Of a stretch of DNA of 64,000 bases, positions 23,870 through 34,512 are shown in pieces. The stretch comes from Topomyia yanbarensis (taxonomy: Eukaryota > Arthropoda > Insecta > Diptera > Culicidae): contig NC_080672.1 in the NCBI RefSeq assembly GCF_030247195.1, positions 26,791,906-26,855,905 of the forward strand, read 5' to 3'. Both the position numbers and the translations under genes were made by a program. Below the pieces are notes generated by a model. That model had not been told where the DNA came from. It saw nothing but the letters and a program-made list of their open reading frames with translations, and ran no database searches. Positions within the stretch are counted from its first letter, which is position 1; every line of letters starts with the position of its first letter.

Positions 23870-24000
23870 AGTTGCGGAAAACCGAACTACGGAAAGTTTT
23901 GTAATAGGCAGGATTCGAACGAACAACCCTTGGGACTCGGGACCAATACACAAACTCTTATCCAATCCCTGAACTATAACCGTGTCTCAGGAAGATCACA
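23870..24000 (-). repeat. tRNA-derived SINE head (or tRNA pseudogene)
   Basis: On the minus strand, gttcgttcgaatcctgcc contains a good pol III B box (GTTCGAATCC). About 50 nt upstream, tatagttcagggattgg fits a degenerate A box, and the segment between them resembles a tRNA body with an anticodon-arm region. The 3' flank (accgaactacgg region on the plus strand) does not complete an acceptor stem, which favours a SINE head over a functional tRNA. The family is not assigned. Confidence 0.55.
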
Positions 24001-24600
24001 TACTTATCGCATTGGCGACAATGTACAGTTCAGGTGGACACGGTTATATAAAACAAAAATTTTGCTCCGAGCTACTTTCTGGGTTCCATTTGGGCCCTCC
24101 TAAAAATAAATTTATTTATGATTTATAAAGGAAATTTATTTAGGAACAAAGCCTTGAAAACTGCAACAAGATCCTAAAGCGTTGTATGTGTATGTATGTG
24201 GGTAGCCACCATCCTAGCTTGAGTTTTGCTTTGCATGCGGCTCCACTTAACAGTACGATCAAATTTTGTTACCATTCAGCATACCGCTGTATGACGGGCC
24301 AAAAGGTGTGGTGCCGGACCCGCAGGCAATTACACCTACTCAGTATCTGCGGGAATCAAAGAGCCTCCTTCCAGCAATATGATCCAACAAATTGAATAAC
24401 GAATTTCGCGATACTTTCCAAGCGTTTCACGGGATGGTTTGTTCGAAGAGGGGCGCGTCAAATTGTTTACAACTGTTGGAGAGAAATTTATCTGTCGCGA
24501 ACGACAAATACTTTTCCTCCTTGACTCCGATTGGTCTTCCACTTCATTGTCCAGTTGTAACTTCAATGATGCCCCCTTCTCACCCGTAAATTATATGCAT
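24001..24600. other. No gene recognised
   Basis: Open frames at 24186-24395 + and 24336-24566 - overlap as shadows. No domain, repeat or splice structure stands out. Confidence 0.35.
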
Positions 24601-24875
24601 ATAATATAATATAATATAATATAATATAATATAATATAATATAATATAATATAATATAATATAATATAATATAATATAATATAATATAATATAATATAAT
24701 ATAATATAATATAATATAATATAATATAATATAATATAATATAATATAATATAATATAATATAATATAATATAATATAATATAATATAATATAATATAAT
24801 ATAATATAATATAATATAATATAATATAATATAATATAATATAATATAATATAATATAATATAATTTTTCTTCTA
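24601..24875. repeat. (ATAAT)55 pentanucleotide microsatellite
   Basis: Exactly 275 bp of ataat without a visible interruption. On the minus strand it directly follows the 3' end of the LINE-type fragment at 24880-25310, so it may have grown from that element's terminal tail. Perfect homogeneity over 55 units suggests recent expansion, or assembly smoothing. Confidence 0.95.
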
Positions 24876-24879
24876 ATAT

Positions 24880-25310
24880 ATTTAATAATTCTTCAGCCCA
24901 ACTAAGCCGTGGATCTTTCGTGTTTTTACAAGATGTAAAAATATAAAAAATAACGTTACAGCCTATCCTTCGGGTCTTGTTGACGCATCTTACTGCTGCG
25001 TGTTAAGATCCTCTTCCTGGGTGGTGAAACATTAGGTGCGTTGTCTGCCGCACCTTGGGGATTATTCGGTCCATCTTCTCTCGCGTTTTCGTTGTAGTCA
25101 GCGGTACTGCATTTGAGATGCTAACGGTCGGATGGTCTTGTTTGTTACTTGTACTTAGGGGTCGCTGTTGTAAATCCGTCGTCGATTTTTGATTCTTTGT
25201 TGGTGGTGTTGGTTTGGAGACAGTTGGTGTAATCTTTATTGCTTTGATGTTGGTAATGACAGTTTGTTTAGTAGTACTGGACTGTTATGTCTGTTAGTCT
25301 GTGGTTATAC
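24880..25310 (-). pseudogene. LINE ORF1 C-terminal end plus 3' module
   Basis: The minus-strand frame ending at 24956 reads DGPNNPQGAADNAP...PRKRILTRSSKMRQQD and then a stop. It matches the ends of the frames at 34101-34289 and 60264-60647 in composition and in position relative to a shared 3' module (gatccacggct... on the element's strand). Here the module is at 24888-24920. The frame upstream degenerates after about 25310. Probably an ORF1-only or internally deleted LINE copy. Confidence 0.6.
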
Positions 25311-25621
25311 TACAATACCAAAACAAGACTTTTACAGTAACTAAGGGGGTTGGTTAGCGATTGATTTTTATTTTTTAAAATGTTTTTTTGCAAATCATTA
25401 TGTTCCGCGCATTTTTTGCGGAAACAGTAACATTTAATGCTAATTTATTGTATCATTGTTTGTTGGAAAATGAAATTAATTTTAGTGTAAGTGTATTGCA
25501 AGAACGCTGATTGAATAACGCCCAACTGCTCTTCATTTTAAAGATAACTTGATAAGTTGCTTTCTGCATCACACATCATGTCTGAAATTCCTTCATCATC
25601 TTATAAGTCGATATAAAATAA

Positions 25622-26190
25622 TTGATGATCTTACCCGAAGGCATCCGTAGATTGAATTCAACGCCAACAAAACAAAAAGAGTATAATGAACCGATGGAAG
25701 AAAAAGTAAACAAGGTGAATAGCACCAAATATAGTCTAGGTCTAAAATGTCTTCCTTTTTCCAGGTGGATCTTGTGGAGTTGGAGTATTCTGAACAGGTT
25801 TTTGACGATAGCCTGTTCGATAATTCAGGACGTAATATAGTTTACCATATTGCAGGATGCATTCTTAAGAGTGTAACGAAAAACTATACTGTTTTTGAGA
25901 AATGCTTTACACCATGTATTAGTACGACCCCATTTTAAAATAATTTATAAAGTATACTCTACTTCAAGATTTTAGTGGGGAAGCACTATTGTATGTAACA
26001 GAAGTTGTTTATTTCTTTTTTGTCGCGCTGACTTGTAATGAAAAGGTTTCATCAAAGCACTTACCATAAATATCTTTGAAGAAGAATGTTCAATAATTCA
26101 ATAATATTCACAATAAGATAATCGAGCGTTTTGTAATGTTTCGTTTGCGAATTCATCAACCATACAAGAAATGGAAAAATTAAGCCTGAT
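25622..26190 (+). pseudogene. Possible transposase C-terminal remnant
   Basis: After a splice-acceptor-like tttttccag at about 25764, the frame gives VDLVELEYSEQVFDDSLFDN followed by NIVYHIAGCILKS and a Cys-x-x-x-Cys pair (KCFTPC). About 200 bp on, another frame reads KIIERFVMFRLRIHQPYKKW and stops. The order (IVY-IAG, Cys pair, then an [IL]ERFV..R.R motif near the C-terminus) is what I associate with P/THAP-like and related transposases. The frame is broken and the match is from memory only. It is cut off by the TIR element that starts at 26237. Confidence 0.35.
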
Positions 26191-26232
26191 AGTCGTTCAA
26201 TGGCACTGTAGAGGTTCGGCGAATCAATTAAA

Positions 26233-26236
26233 ATAT
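26233..26236. repeat. 4-bp target duplication (ATAT), left
   Basis: atat precedes the left terminus aggtcattcc and the same four bases follow the right terminus ggaatgaccc (31020-31023). If the ends are set one base further in, the flanks become tata/cata, so the exact register is uncertain by one base. Confidence 0.65.
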
Positions 26237-26719
26237 AGGTCATTCCGCGCGAAGTGTACGAGACACGTGTAGTCGACCTTCACGGATTTGAACCATTTTT
26301 GGAGGAGTTATTAATCTTGGGCCCCTATATACAAATCTCAGTTTTTGTGTCTATTGGACCACCCCTCGATTTATAGGACCCCCCCTGTTTTGACGAATTG
26401 ATAAAAACTCTTATTTTCGATTGCTCATATCTCCGATGTTATTTGATTTAAAAACAATCTACGGCATGTTTTTGAAAGGAAATTCTTCAAGGAATCTAGA
26501 AAAAATACTAGTTTTTGACGACAGTGTTGCCAAGTGTGTTATTTTTTAATTTTTAAAATAAAATTGATTTTTTCTCAAAATACGTATATTTTAATTTCAA
26601 AAATTTCAATGCCATCGTGTTCTCCAGACATTTTTACGTAAAAAACACCTAAAATCTCAATATAATTTGAGCCGATCCCGAGATACAGCATTTTGAATAA
26701 CAAAACTCCCAATTTCTCA
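26237..26719 (+). repeat. Left terminal inverted repeat
   Basis: Matches the reverse complement of 30528-31019 through successive blocks: ggtcattcc.cgcgaagtg, tcacggattt.aaccatttttggagg, gaggggtggtcc-type, tgttttgacgaattg, ttcaa.gaatctag, gcatcgtattt-like, attttaatttcaaaaattcc and cccaatttctc. Imperfect, with small indels, at roughly 80-85% by eye. Confidence 0.9.
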
Positions 26720-27358
26720 TTAAAAATTGCCAAAGCGCGATGACCAAACATTCTAGTTCAAAGACCTCAAGTGAAATGCAATATAACGTGCACAAATACA
26801 CATTTCCATACGTTTAACCTAGTAGGCGTTGATATTTTACTCCTTTAAATCAGACACGGCTTACATATGCTAGACTAGCCCCTTGAAATGTAAACATTCG
26901 ATGAGCGGGCGTTATCGAAATCGTCACCGAACAATTTGTTGGTAACGTACGATCGGCACCTGGTAGAGCACAGAGATGCTATGCCGATGTCCAAAACCTT
27001 TCTCGGGAAGAGGAAATTATCCTTTGTATATGTTAATGTTATATATGTATTCTATGCAGCAAAATCCCTATTTTTTGCCATGGATGCACTGATTATCCAC
27101 CGTGTCTAGTATAATTATGGTAAAATTTACATGAATAGTCCGTTGTACATTATTTTTCCGCCGTATGATCTTAACTATTTTCAATTACAAACTTTTTAGA
27201 AAATCGTTTGTTTATCTCAACGATTTCAATGGCGTCACCGAAAACTGACATTCGCAGAGTTGCAAGCCTTGATTATGTGAACCGTAATATCGGAGACCTG
27301 TCAAGTTAATTAGTTGAGTACAAGTGGTTTTCAAATTCGTGCAAATTCGAAGTGAAAA

Positions 27359-30126
27359 ATGGTGTGTTCCGTTGGAGTGTATTTAAAAAGAAAGTGTGCT
27401 GTTAACAAGTGGCATAGGTCGTCTAAACAGTTTACTTCTCGACAATGGTACCTTTTCAAACTTCGGACCGGTATTACGAAATTGAAAAGTGTTTGTGATC
27501 ACCATGCTCTTATATATGAGGATCTATACGCAACAACACAAAAACAATGCTGCAACCCATTGAATCTACATTCAGCAATTCGTCGCAAGAGTTTGATAAA
27601 AATTTCTGCACAATTTCATGACGAATATAATAAACACTTGCCAAAAATTATTGAAGGTCGGAAGCTATGTGTAAACTGCCAACTAATGATAAAAAACAGG
27701 GATGTTCATCAGCAGGCAGCTGGTAGAATTATTATGAAGTTTACCATTTTAGGAGTAATTAACTTTTTTTTTTCATTGTAGTCGAAGAAATAGGGTTTGA
27801 GCAGGTGGACGAGAATCCTGATAAACAAGGTGAGACATAATTAAATTATCCATAAAGTGCGTAATGGGTTCTTTGTTCAATCTGGTGAGCTCAGATTTCG
27901 TATGCAATTGTATTAGAACTGGTTCTTGTACTTAATAAACTAAGCATAGCTTAAACTGTTTTTGATATATGATATATCATAAATCATTCAACTGTCATGT
28001 TGTTATCGTAAAAATTCTGAAAAAACTGCTTTTTTCGTTTATCTCTCGAGGTGAATGGTTTAATTCATTTCAATAGCGATTCAGACGAAATATTTAACAC
28101 ATTTTAAATACCCATTTTCTTTAATTTTTGTTTATGTGTATAGAAACTCAGTTGGATAGCTCGGACGAGTATGAAAACGAGGAATGTTTTACGACCAAAC
28201 TTCATAGACTCAATGAAACACTGGGCAGTCTAAACTTATCACCGGTTCGAAAATGTAATGTGGTCCGTGCTAAACGATACCCTACGGAAAATTTTTTTCG
28301 TGCGAAAGAGGCTCTGAAAACAGCGTTCGATGCGGTTGTTAACCAAAAACACGATCAAACAGATTCCGATGGTGGAGAATATGAGAATGCTGGGAGGGAA
28401 ATGCTAGCTCAGCTTAAAGATAAATTCAGGACATGCGGGGATTCGGCGGAAAAAATTCGAATTTTATCAGTATTGCCGAAATCTTGGAGTGTCCGTAAGA
28501 TTCAGGGTAAGCATCATTACTTATTGATTAACTTGAAGGCTATTATCAGTTGTTCAATTTAATTTGGTTGTCTATAGAGGAATTCGAGTGCTCTGGTCGC
28601 TTGGTGCGAAACATGAAAAAATGTGTCGACATCAATGGTATTTTGTGCTCTTCCAATCCGAAAAAGGGCAATCCCTTGTCTGCAGAGGTTGTGCAAAATG
28701 TTCAACAATTTTATCGCGAGGCAGATGTAAGTAAGGAGCTGGCAGGGAAGAAAGAGTACAAAAGTGTACGTGAAGGGGACAAACGAGTGTTGAAGCAAAA
28801 GCGATTGGTTTTGGCGAACCTGAGTGAAATCTTTGCTCTTTTTAAAGAAAAATTTCCCAATGAGAAAATAGGTTTCAGCAAATTCGCAGAACACCGGCCG
28901 CCAGAGTGCGTTTTGGCGGGAGCAGCAGGCACGCATACCGTGTGCGTATGTGTAATACACGAAAACTTCAGGCTGAAGTTCACAGGAGCGAGATTTTCCC
29001 AAATCGAAGTAGATGGTGTACAGAAATTCTCCACGTACAAGGATTTCTTGACATGCAACCTGTGCAGTCCTCCAACAGACTTGTGTTTTTTAACCAGTGC
29101 AAGGTTGTGTCATGTGGCGACATGGACTCAATTCGTGCAACGATTTGGTCTCATCTGGATGACAGTAACATTGTAGAGATAGCTTATAAGCAATGGTCTC
29201 AGCTAGAGCGATGCTCTTTGGAAACTGTGATTTCAGAGGTTGAACCATTTGTCGACGGTTTCCTTGAAGCCATCCCAACAGTTCGAAAGCACGACTATAT
29301 AGCAGCAAAGCAAGCCGAGTTCTTTAAAATGACACGTGATAATTTACGTGAAGGTGAAGTCGTTGTTGTGGCAGATTTTTCTGAAAACTATTCTTTTGTT
29401 TTCCAAGATAGTGTACAAGGAGTTCATTACAATAATTCGCAGGCTACGATCCATCCTTTCGCTGGTTACATGCTACACGAGGAAAAAGTTGTACCATTAA
29501 ATTGTGTCATAATTTCAGACACACTAGAACACAATACAACCACATTCCATGCTTTCCAGCGACAGTTCATTAAATTTGTGAAATCCGAAGTACCACAGTT
29601 GAAGAAAATCATTTACTTCTCTGATGGTGCTGTTTCACAATATAAAAACAGGTTTAATATTACAAACCTGGTTTTCCACGAAATTGACTTTGGAGTGCCC
29701 GCCGAATGGCACTATTTTGCTACTGCCCATGGAAAAGGACCAAGCGATGGATTGGGAGGTACTCTGAAGAGATTGGCAACACGAGCTAGTCTGCAGGGAC
29801 TCATTATTCAGACGCCGCAGCAGCTTCATGATTGGGCATTGCAGAATTGCAATTTAAATGTTAAATTTGTAACATCTGCATTATGTTTAGAAGAAAAAAA
29901 AATTCTGGCGAACCGTTTCGAATCAGCTGTAGCTATACCCGGAATCCGCTCAATGCATGCTGCAACTCCTTCTGGTGTGGATACAATCACAATGAAAATT
30001 GTTTCTTGTGCTTCGACGGGTTCAGTGTTTAAAGTTGCAGCAAAAAAATGTCCAAAAAAAGTAAATTGTCCAAAAAATACGACAAAATCACTGCGAAACG
30101 CGAACTCTAGGAAAAAAAAGTTGTGA
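27359..30126 (+). CDS. DDE-type transposase, four exons, frame change at 29086-29092
   Basis: Predicted exons are 27359-27722, 27782-27829, 28144-28506 and 28578-30126. All junctions have GT...AG (gtagaa/cattgtag, gtgaga/tgtatag, gtaagc/tctatag) and all join in phase 1. The start has a good context (aaaaATGg). Exon 1 has a Cys/His-rich domain (CDHH, QCCNPLNLH, LCVNC), probably zinc-binding. Exons 3-4 contain a helix-turn-helix-like part (PKSWSVRKIQEEF, ECSGRLVRN) followed by KRLVLANL and PPECVLAGAAGTHTVCVCV. The catalytic part has ADFSENYSF, YFSDGAVSQYKN and GPSDGLGGTLKRLA. The three Asp codons at 29374, 29623 and 29746 (residues 525, 608 and 649 of 774) are the likely triad. The tail is Lys-rich (RKKKL). 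A -1 shift at the T6 run is needed to read through; otherwise translation stops at 29176, before the catalytic core. Confidence 0.85.
29086..29092 (+). promoter_or_regulatory. In-phase TTTTTTA heptamer at the transposase frame change (candidate -1 frameshift site)
   Basis: The zero-frame codons are tgt ttt tta, so the heptamer is T TTT TTA in the X XXY YYZ register used by known -1 frameshift sites. Slipping back one base continues as aac cag tgc aag and enters the catalytic frame. A perfect 5-bp stem with a ggcg loop (catgt at 29111-29115, acatg at 29120-29124) follows after 18 nt, longer than the usual 5-9 nt spacer. The alternative is an ordinary one-T deletion in a 7-T run, which would inactivate the gene. 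Confidence 0.5.
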
Positions 30127-30135
30127 ATTTACGAT

Positions 30136-30152
30136 AATAAAAATAGAATAAA
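30136..30152 (+). terminator. Polyadenylation signals of the transposase gene
   Basis: Two AATAAA hexamers (30136-30141 and 30147-30152) lie 10-26 bp after the stop codon at 30124-30126, upstream of the right TIR. Confidence 0.7.
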
Positions 30153-30527
30153 CACAAAGTCATCACAGCGATAAATTTTTATTTTGGCTAGAAAGATTGA
30201 CGATATGTCAGATAATGCGCTCACTATAGATGAACTAAAAATTCTTCGAATAATAAAAACAAAAAACAGGTGCTCCGCACTGTCATCATTGAAAATTAAT
30301 CAGCCAAGTCGAAATATAACAACAGTACTGCTGATTGATTTTCAGTTCTACTTTAAGGTGCGCAAAGTTTCATTCGAATATTCTTATACATTAAAATGTA
30401 TCACTGACAACACTGTTAAACAGAAAACTAGATCATATATATGTCTTTTCAGAATACCGAAAAGTATCACCACTGCATCTAGTTGTATTCTTTCAAGAAG
30501 TAATAAATATGGCTTTTGATTTTGTAG

Positions 30528-31019
30528 GAGAAATTGGGAGTCTTCTTATTCAAAATGCAATATCTCGGGTTCGGCTCAAATTATATTGAGATTTTAAGTG
30601 TTTCTTATGTAAAAAAGTCTGGGGAATACGATGGCATTGGAATTTTTAAAATTAAAATATACGTATTTTGAGAAAAATTGAATTTTAAATTTAAAATGAA
30701 GAAATAATATATTTGGCAACACTGCCGTTAAAAACTTGTATTTCTTCTAGATTCCTTAAACAATTTCCTTTCAAAAAATATATCTATATCAGTCTTTAAG
30801 TCAAATACTTCAGGAGATATGAACAAAAGAAAATAAGAGTTTTTTACAATTCGTCAAAACAGGGGGTGATCCCACGGACCGAGGGGTGGTCCAATATGCA
30901 CAAAAACTTGGATTTTAATATAAGGGCGCTAGATGAATAACTCCTCCAAAAATGGTTTAAATCCGTGACAGTCGATTACAAGTTTGCACTTTTTTTGATC
31001 ACTTCGCGTGGAATGACCC
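30528..31019 (-). repeat. Right terminal inverted repeat
   Basis: Inverted partner of 26237-26719. It starts at gagaaattgggag and ends ggaatgaccc, followed by atat. Confidence 0.9.
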
Positions 31020-31023
31020 ATAT

Positions 31024-31924
31024 GCATTGATCACGTTCTTGTTAACTTGTTGATTTTTGTAAGCAATATAAGAAATGACAAAAGGTAAACATATAGACAA
31101 ATAGTTTTTCATTCCTATTATTGTAATATATTTTTTTTAATGTTAATCCATGAAGGCATAGCTTAAGAAGTATGAAAAAAAAAATCTTTAGATCTGCTGT
31201 TTTATTTCGTAGCTACTGAAATGGCAAATAGTAAGATGCAACTACAGTGTGTCCCACATTTATACGTTCACCCTGTTTTTTTCAGTATAACTTTTTTTCG
31301 TTCAAACAAACTGCACCAAATTTTCAGCGTTTGTTTTAAAACTTAATCAACAATGTTTCTCGAAATTTCAATGCACTGATTCACTTTTTTCAGTCAAAAG
31401 TACTGCATCAAATTTCCTAAGCTTATTTTAAAGCCTAATTTGCGACGTTTCTCAAAATTTGGAATTTAGTGCCATTTAAGCCAATATATTTTGATTCTTG
31501 AAATATCCGGTAATGATTAACACTACATTTATCAGTCCATCGAATTCCCATCATTTTTGAGTACAAGTTTCATTCGCTTCGGCATTTAATCATTACGATT
31601 TTCTATATTTCTTGCCCTAAGCTTGTTTTAGAATGATTTGATTGTTTTCTTGAACTTTACAACTGACGAATACTGCTTCACGTTGTCATACACATCGGAG
31701 GTCATTCAAATATCGCTTTCTCCAGACGTTATCGCAAATGAACATGTTTCGAATATGATAGTTCGTGATGTATATGTCAAGTTTCTAATGGCTTTTTTAG
31801 TCTAACTGAAAATCCATTCCACAAATAGTAAAATGGCGAAACATCAATAACTATCGTGGAATAACTTCATTGGGTGCACTCTCGAATTGGTAACTGGGGA
31901 TCCGCTGCAGGGTAAATACCAGTA
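31024..31924. other. No feature recognised
   Basis: AT-rich sequence; no open frame over 60 codons, no repeat recognised. Confidence 0.4.
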
Positions 31925-32289
31925 CACTGAAGTTTTTTTTTATGCGGCAGATACGTACCGCATAAAAAAAATCCGCATAAAAAACCGCATAACTTTGAAA
32001 ATCCGCATAAAAAACACATAAGGTGTGAAATATTTTTCAATATTAAGAGCCATAGTACTTAAGGAAGAGCAAGGATTTGAAGTAAGAAAGTTTAGAGAAA
32101 AGCGTGGAGTAGGGTCATATGAGCAAGCTTAGAGTTTCCTTAACTCTTTTTCTTCTGCAACGCAGGAGTCAGGATCTTTTGGCATTAAATGCGAATCACC
32201 TGAGTCTGCGGCATGTCCAGACAAGCGTAAAGTCACTTAATGACTTATGCTGTCGGAACCGTGACTCCCCGGAATCGCAAGACTAACCT

Positions 32290-32800
32290 CGGCACCTAAC
32301 CGACCAGCATCGAGATAACGATTTCGAGAGAAATTTCATCGTCGGGAAATTTCTCCGTCGGAGTACACTAGGCCCACCGGCGGGGACTAGTTCGAGTAGA
32401 TCGGGAAGTAGCTCCGACAGATGCCCGTCGGGGCGCCCGTCAACTGGAAGTCACCCTCAACCCAGACCTCGGCATCTGCCCGGGTAGCATCCGTTTCGGA
32501 AGATCTTCCACTGCCGGGGAACTCTTCGTTGGAGTAGGAAAGATCCACCGTCGGGGACTATTCCGAGTAGTCCGTAGCAAATCGCCGGCTTGAATCATCG
32601 GGGCGCCAGTGAACCGGACGCAATCCTCCACCGGGAATCGCTGGACTGACCTCGGCATTCTGCCGGACTGCATCTAAGAAAAAATAACGTGTCCGTCAAC
32701 GGTTGCAGGAGACATTCTTTCGTCGGGGAACTCTCCGCCGAGGTAGGCTAGCTCCACTGTCGGGAACTACGCCGAGTAGCACCGGTCAACGTAGAGAGGA
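32290..32800. repeat. Degenerate tandem units of about 170-210 bp
   Basis: The phrase cgtcggagta..ctag.cccaccg.cggggac..ttcgagtag recurs with changes at about 32355-32398, 32525-32570 and 32735-32780. Shared cctcggca.ctgcc and gaagatcttcc-like spacers lie between. GC content is well above the surroundings. Several open frames run through it (for example 32440-32673 -) without a recognisable domain. It may be the promoter-type 5' end of a retroelement. Confidence 0.55.
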
Positions 32801-33119
32801 AGGCATGTAGAATATCATGCCGTGCAGGACTGATATGGCGGTTACGAGACAAGCGAAATCTAGCACGACCAGCTAGACCTGGAATCAAGTGAAGTGCATT
32901 AGCACGACCCCCCCCCCCCCAAATTAGTCATTTCAAATGGAATCCGGGGGATCAGGCAAATGTCGAACTTCTTGGTGGAGTTTAGAGGAATAGGGTTCAG
33001 AGTTATCTTCTCTGTTCAGAGTCCCTCAGTCTGGCACACGATGGACGAAATCGGTAGTATGGTCTAACTACTGAACGTGTGCCGGGTCGGCGTAAAAGCT
33101 TTTTCACCAAGTAAAAAAA

Positions 33120-33251
33120 ATACACGCTCAGAGACTTTTTCCGATCTCGCCGAACTGAGTCAAATGGTATAAGAGATCCGGCTCTGCGGGCCTTGGTTAA
33201 AAAGTCGAAATTCCGACCGATTGCATAAGTATTATTATGAGAAAGATAAAA
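33120..33251 (+). repeat. Culicid modular repeat, 3' tail fragment
   Basis: gatctcgccgaactgagtc..atgg, then ccggctctgcgggccttggttaaaaagtcg and a tail reading tatgagaaagataaaaagg. Same tail as copies A-E, with point changes. Confidence 0.75.
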
Positions 33252-33829
33252 AGGTATTCAGTCGTTTTCTGTTTTCATTTTCACTGCATCAAGAATTCTT
33301 CTCATATCCTTAACCCAAAGACTAGTAATTTATAGCCTAAAATAAAAATATGAACATTTTATGTCTTTTGTTTAAGCATGTGCATTAACGAGGATCTATC
33401 TTTCGATAAAAGTCGCTTCAGGTGATGCCCCAGAAATTAAAAGGAAGCTGCATAAAAAAATCGCATAACTTTGAAAATTCTCATAAAAAACCGCAACTTT
33501 GAAAATCCACATAACAAAAGTCGCATAAAAAACCGCATAAAAAGACTTCAGTGTACATAATCAGCCTACTTTTTCATCTCGATCGGATCGGAAGCTAAAG
33601 TCGCCCTGCTTGTTAACGTTTCTACCTAGAGTCTGCTGTCTACATGTACCGCGCCTGTCATATAAGCAAGCAAAGTGGAATATTTATGTGGAAGTAGAAT
33701 TGTTATTAAAGGTGCAAATGCAGCTTAGACTCGCAGAAGTCGTTGTCATCAAATTGTGTGTCTGCACGATCTATCCCCGCGTACTACCAATAAATTCATT
33801 GTAAACATCATGTCGGAATAAGTTACGGT

Positions 33830-34425
33830 AGAATCTGTTGAGTTTGAAACCTGGAGAATTTATTTCCAGGTATTTTCAACGGTTTTCGCATTCTCAAACC
33901 AAATCACGCTGTGCACATATGAAGGACAGACCCATACGTACCAGTTCTGTAACAAGAAGACACACTACGGAAAATGACAAACAACCGGAGTTGCAGCTCA
34001 GGCACCATCGAATGCTGGAACAACGTCTCTGATCATTGTAATGCGATTACTTCATCTCAATCAACTGCCAACACCACCGACAATAAAGTAACACGGATAT
34101 ATGATCATGACCCGTAGGTCTCACAAACAACTCAAATCAGGTAATCGTGAAAATCCATACAATATCAATAGCGAGGACAGCACGGACGAAAACGATAAAC
34201 CGAGAGAAAGAGGACTAAGTGATCGTCAAGTAACCGCAGGCGATACTAATGGATCAAGAAACGAGATCTTAATGCGAAGTAACGAATAGCGTAACCAAGA
34301 TTCGACGGATATACAAGAAAATTCGATTTATTTATTTTTATTTACACATTGTAAATATTTAATGATCCACGGCTCAGGTAAGCTAATGCATTGAGCCGTA
34401 CCAAATAAACGAAATAAAAAAGTAC
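33830..34425 (+). pseudogene. LINE ORF1 fragment with 3' module
   Basis: A shifted frame includes THTYQFCNKKTHYGK, a zinc-finger-like segment seen in mosquito LINE ORF1 proteins. The frame 34101-34289 ends ...DTNGSRNEILMRSNE, homologous to the ends at 24956 and 60264. It is followed at 34325-34425 by ttacacattgtaaat...gatccacggctca...tgagccgt...cgaaataaaaaa. This can form an acggctca/tgagccgt stem and ends in an A-rich run, like a LINE 3' end. Confidence 0.6.
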
Positions 34426-34512
34426 ATGATCCACGATGAACATAACTTCACACCGAACCGACGCTGAACAACGACTAACCTGCCGAATCAAACAAACTAC
34501 ATAAACGGGAGT

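Larger units (their letters stand above)
26237..31019 (+). mobile_element. 4.78-kb DNA transposon with long TIRs and a multi-exon transposase (Sola-like, tentative)
   Basis: Long terminal inverted repeats (26237-26719 and 30528-31019), a 4-bp flanking duplication and an internal four-exon gene with DDE-type motifs together make a near-complete transposon. The outermost bases are ggtcattccgcgcgaagtg against cacttcgcgtggaatgacc. A 4-bp duplication and a D-D-D-type transposase are compatible with the Sola superfamily as I remember it. I cannot confirm this, and the protein also resembles uncharacterised proteins seen in many insects, cnidarians and fishes. The single defect in the gene is the frame change at 29086-29092. 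Confidence 0.85.
31925..33553. mobile_element. TA-flanked 1.63-kb element with CACTGAAGT termini
   Basis: TA|CACTGAAGT at 31923 and ACTTCAGTG|TA ending 33555 form the termini. Inside each end are repeated [at]ccgcataaaaaa and cataactttgaaaat phrases in inverted arrangement (31940-32030 and 33440-33550). TA duplications fit Tc1/mariner-type mobilisation. The interior has no transposase. It contains a block shared with 45640-45690 (tatttttcaatattaagag.ccatagtac), a set of degenerate tandem units (32290-32800) and a scrap of the culicid repeat tail (33120-33251). Confidence 0.7.

Noticed and set aside
24601..24875. CRISPR-like or satellite array
   Set aside because: Simple 5-bp repeats without spacers; a microsatellite. 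No CRISPR array was seen anywhere, as expected in an animal genome.
28559..29058. Minus-strand open frames of 115 and 147 codons
   Set aside because: Shadows of transposase exon 4, which has splice sites and conserved motifs on the plus strand.
29093..29124. Canonical pseudoknot downstream of the slippery heptamer
   Set aside because: Only a 5-bp stem at an 18-nt spacing could be found by eye; I do not claim a pseudoknot.
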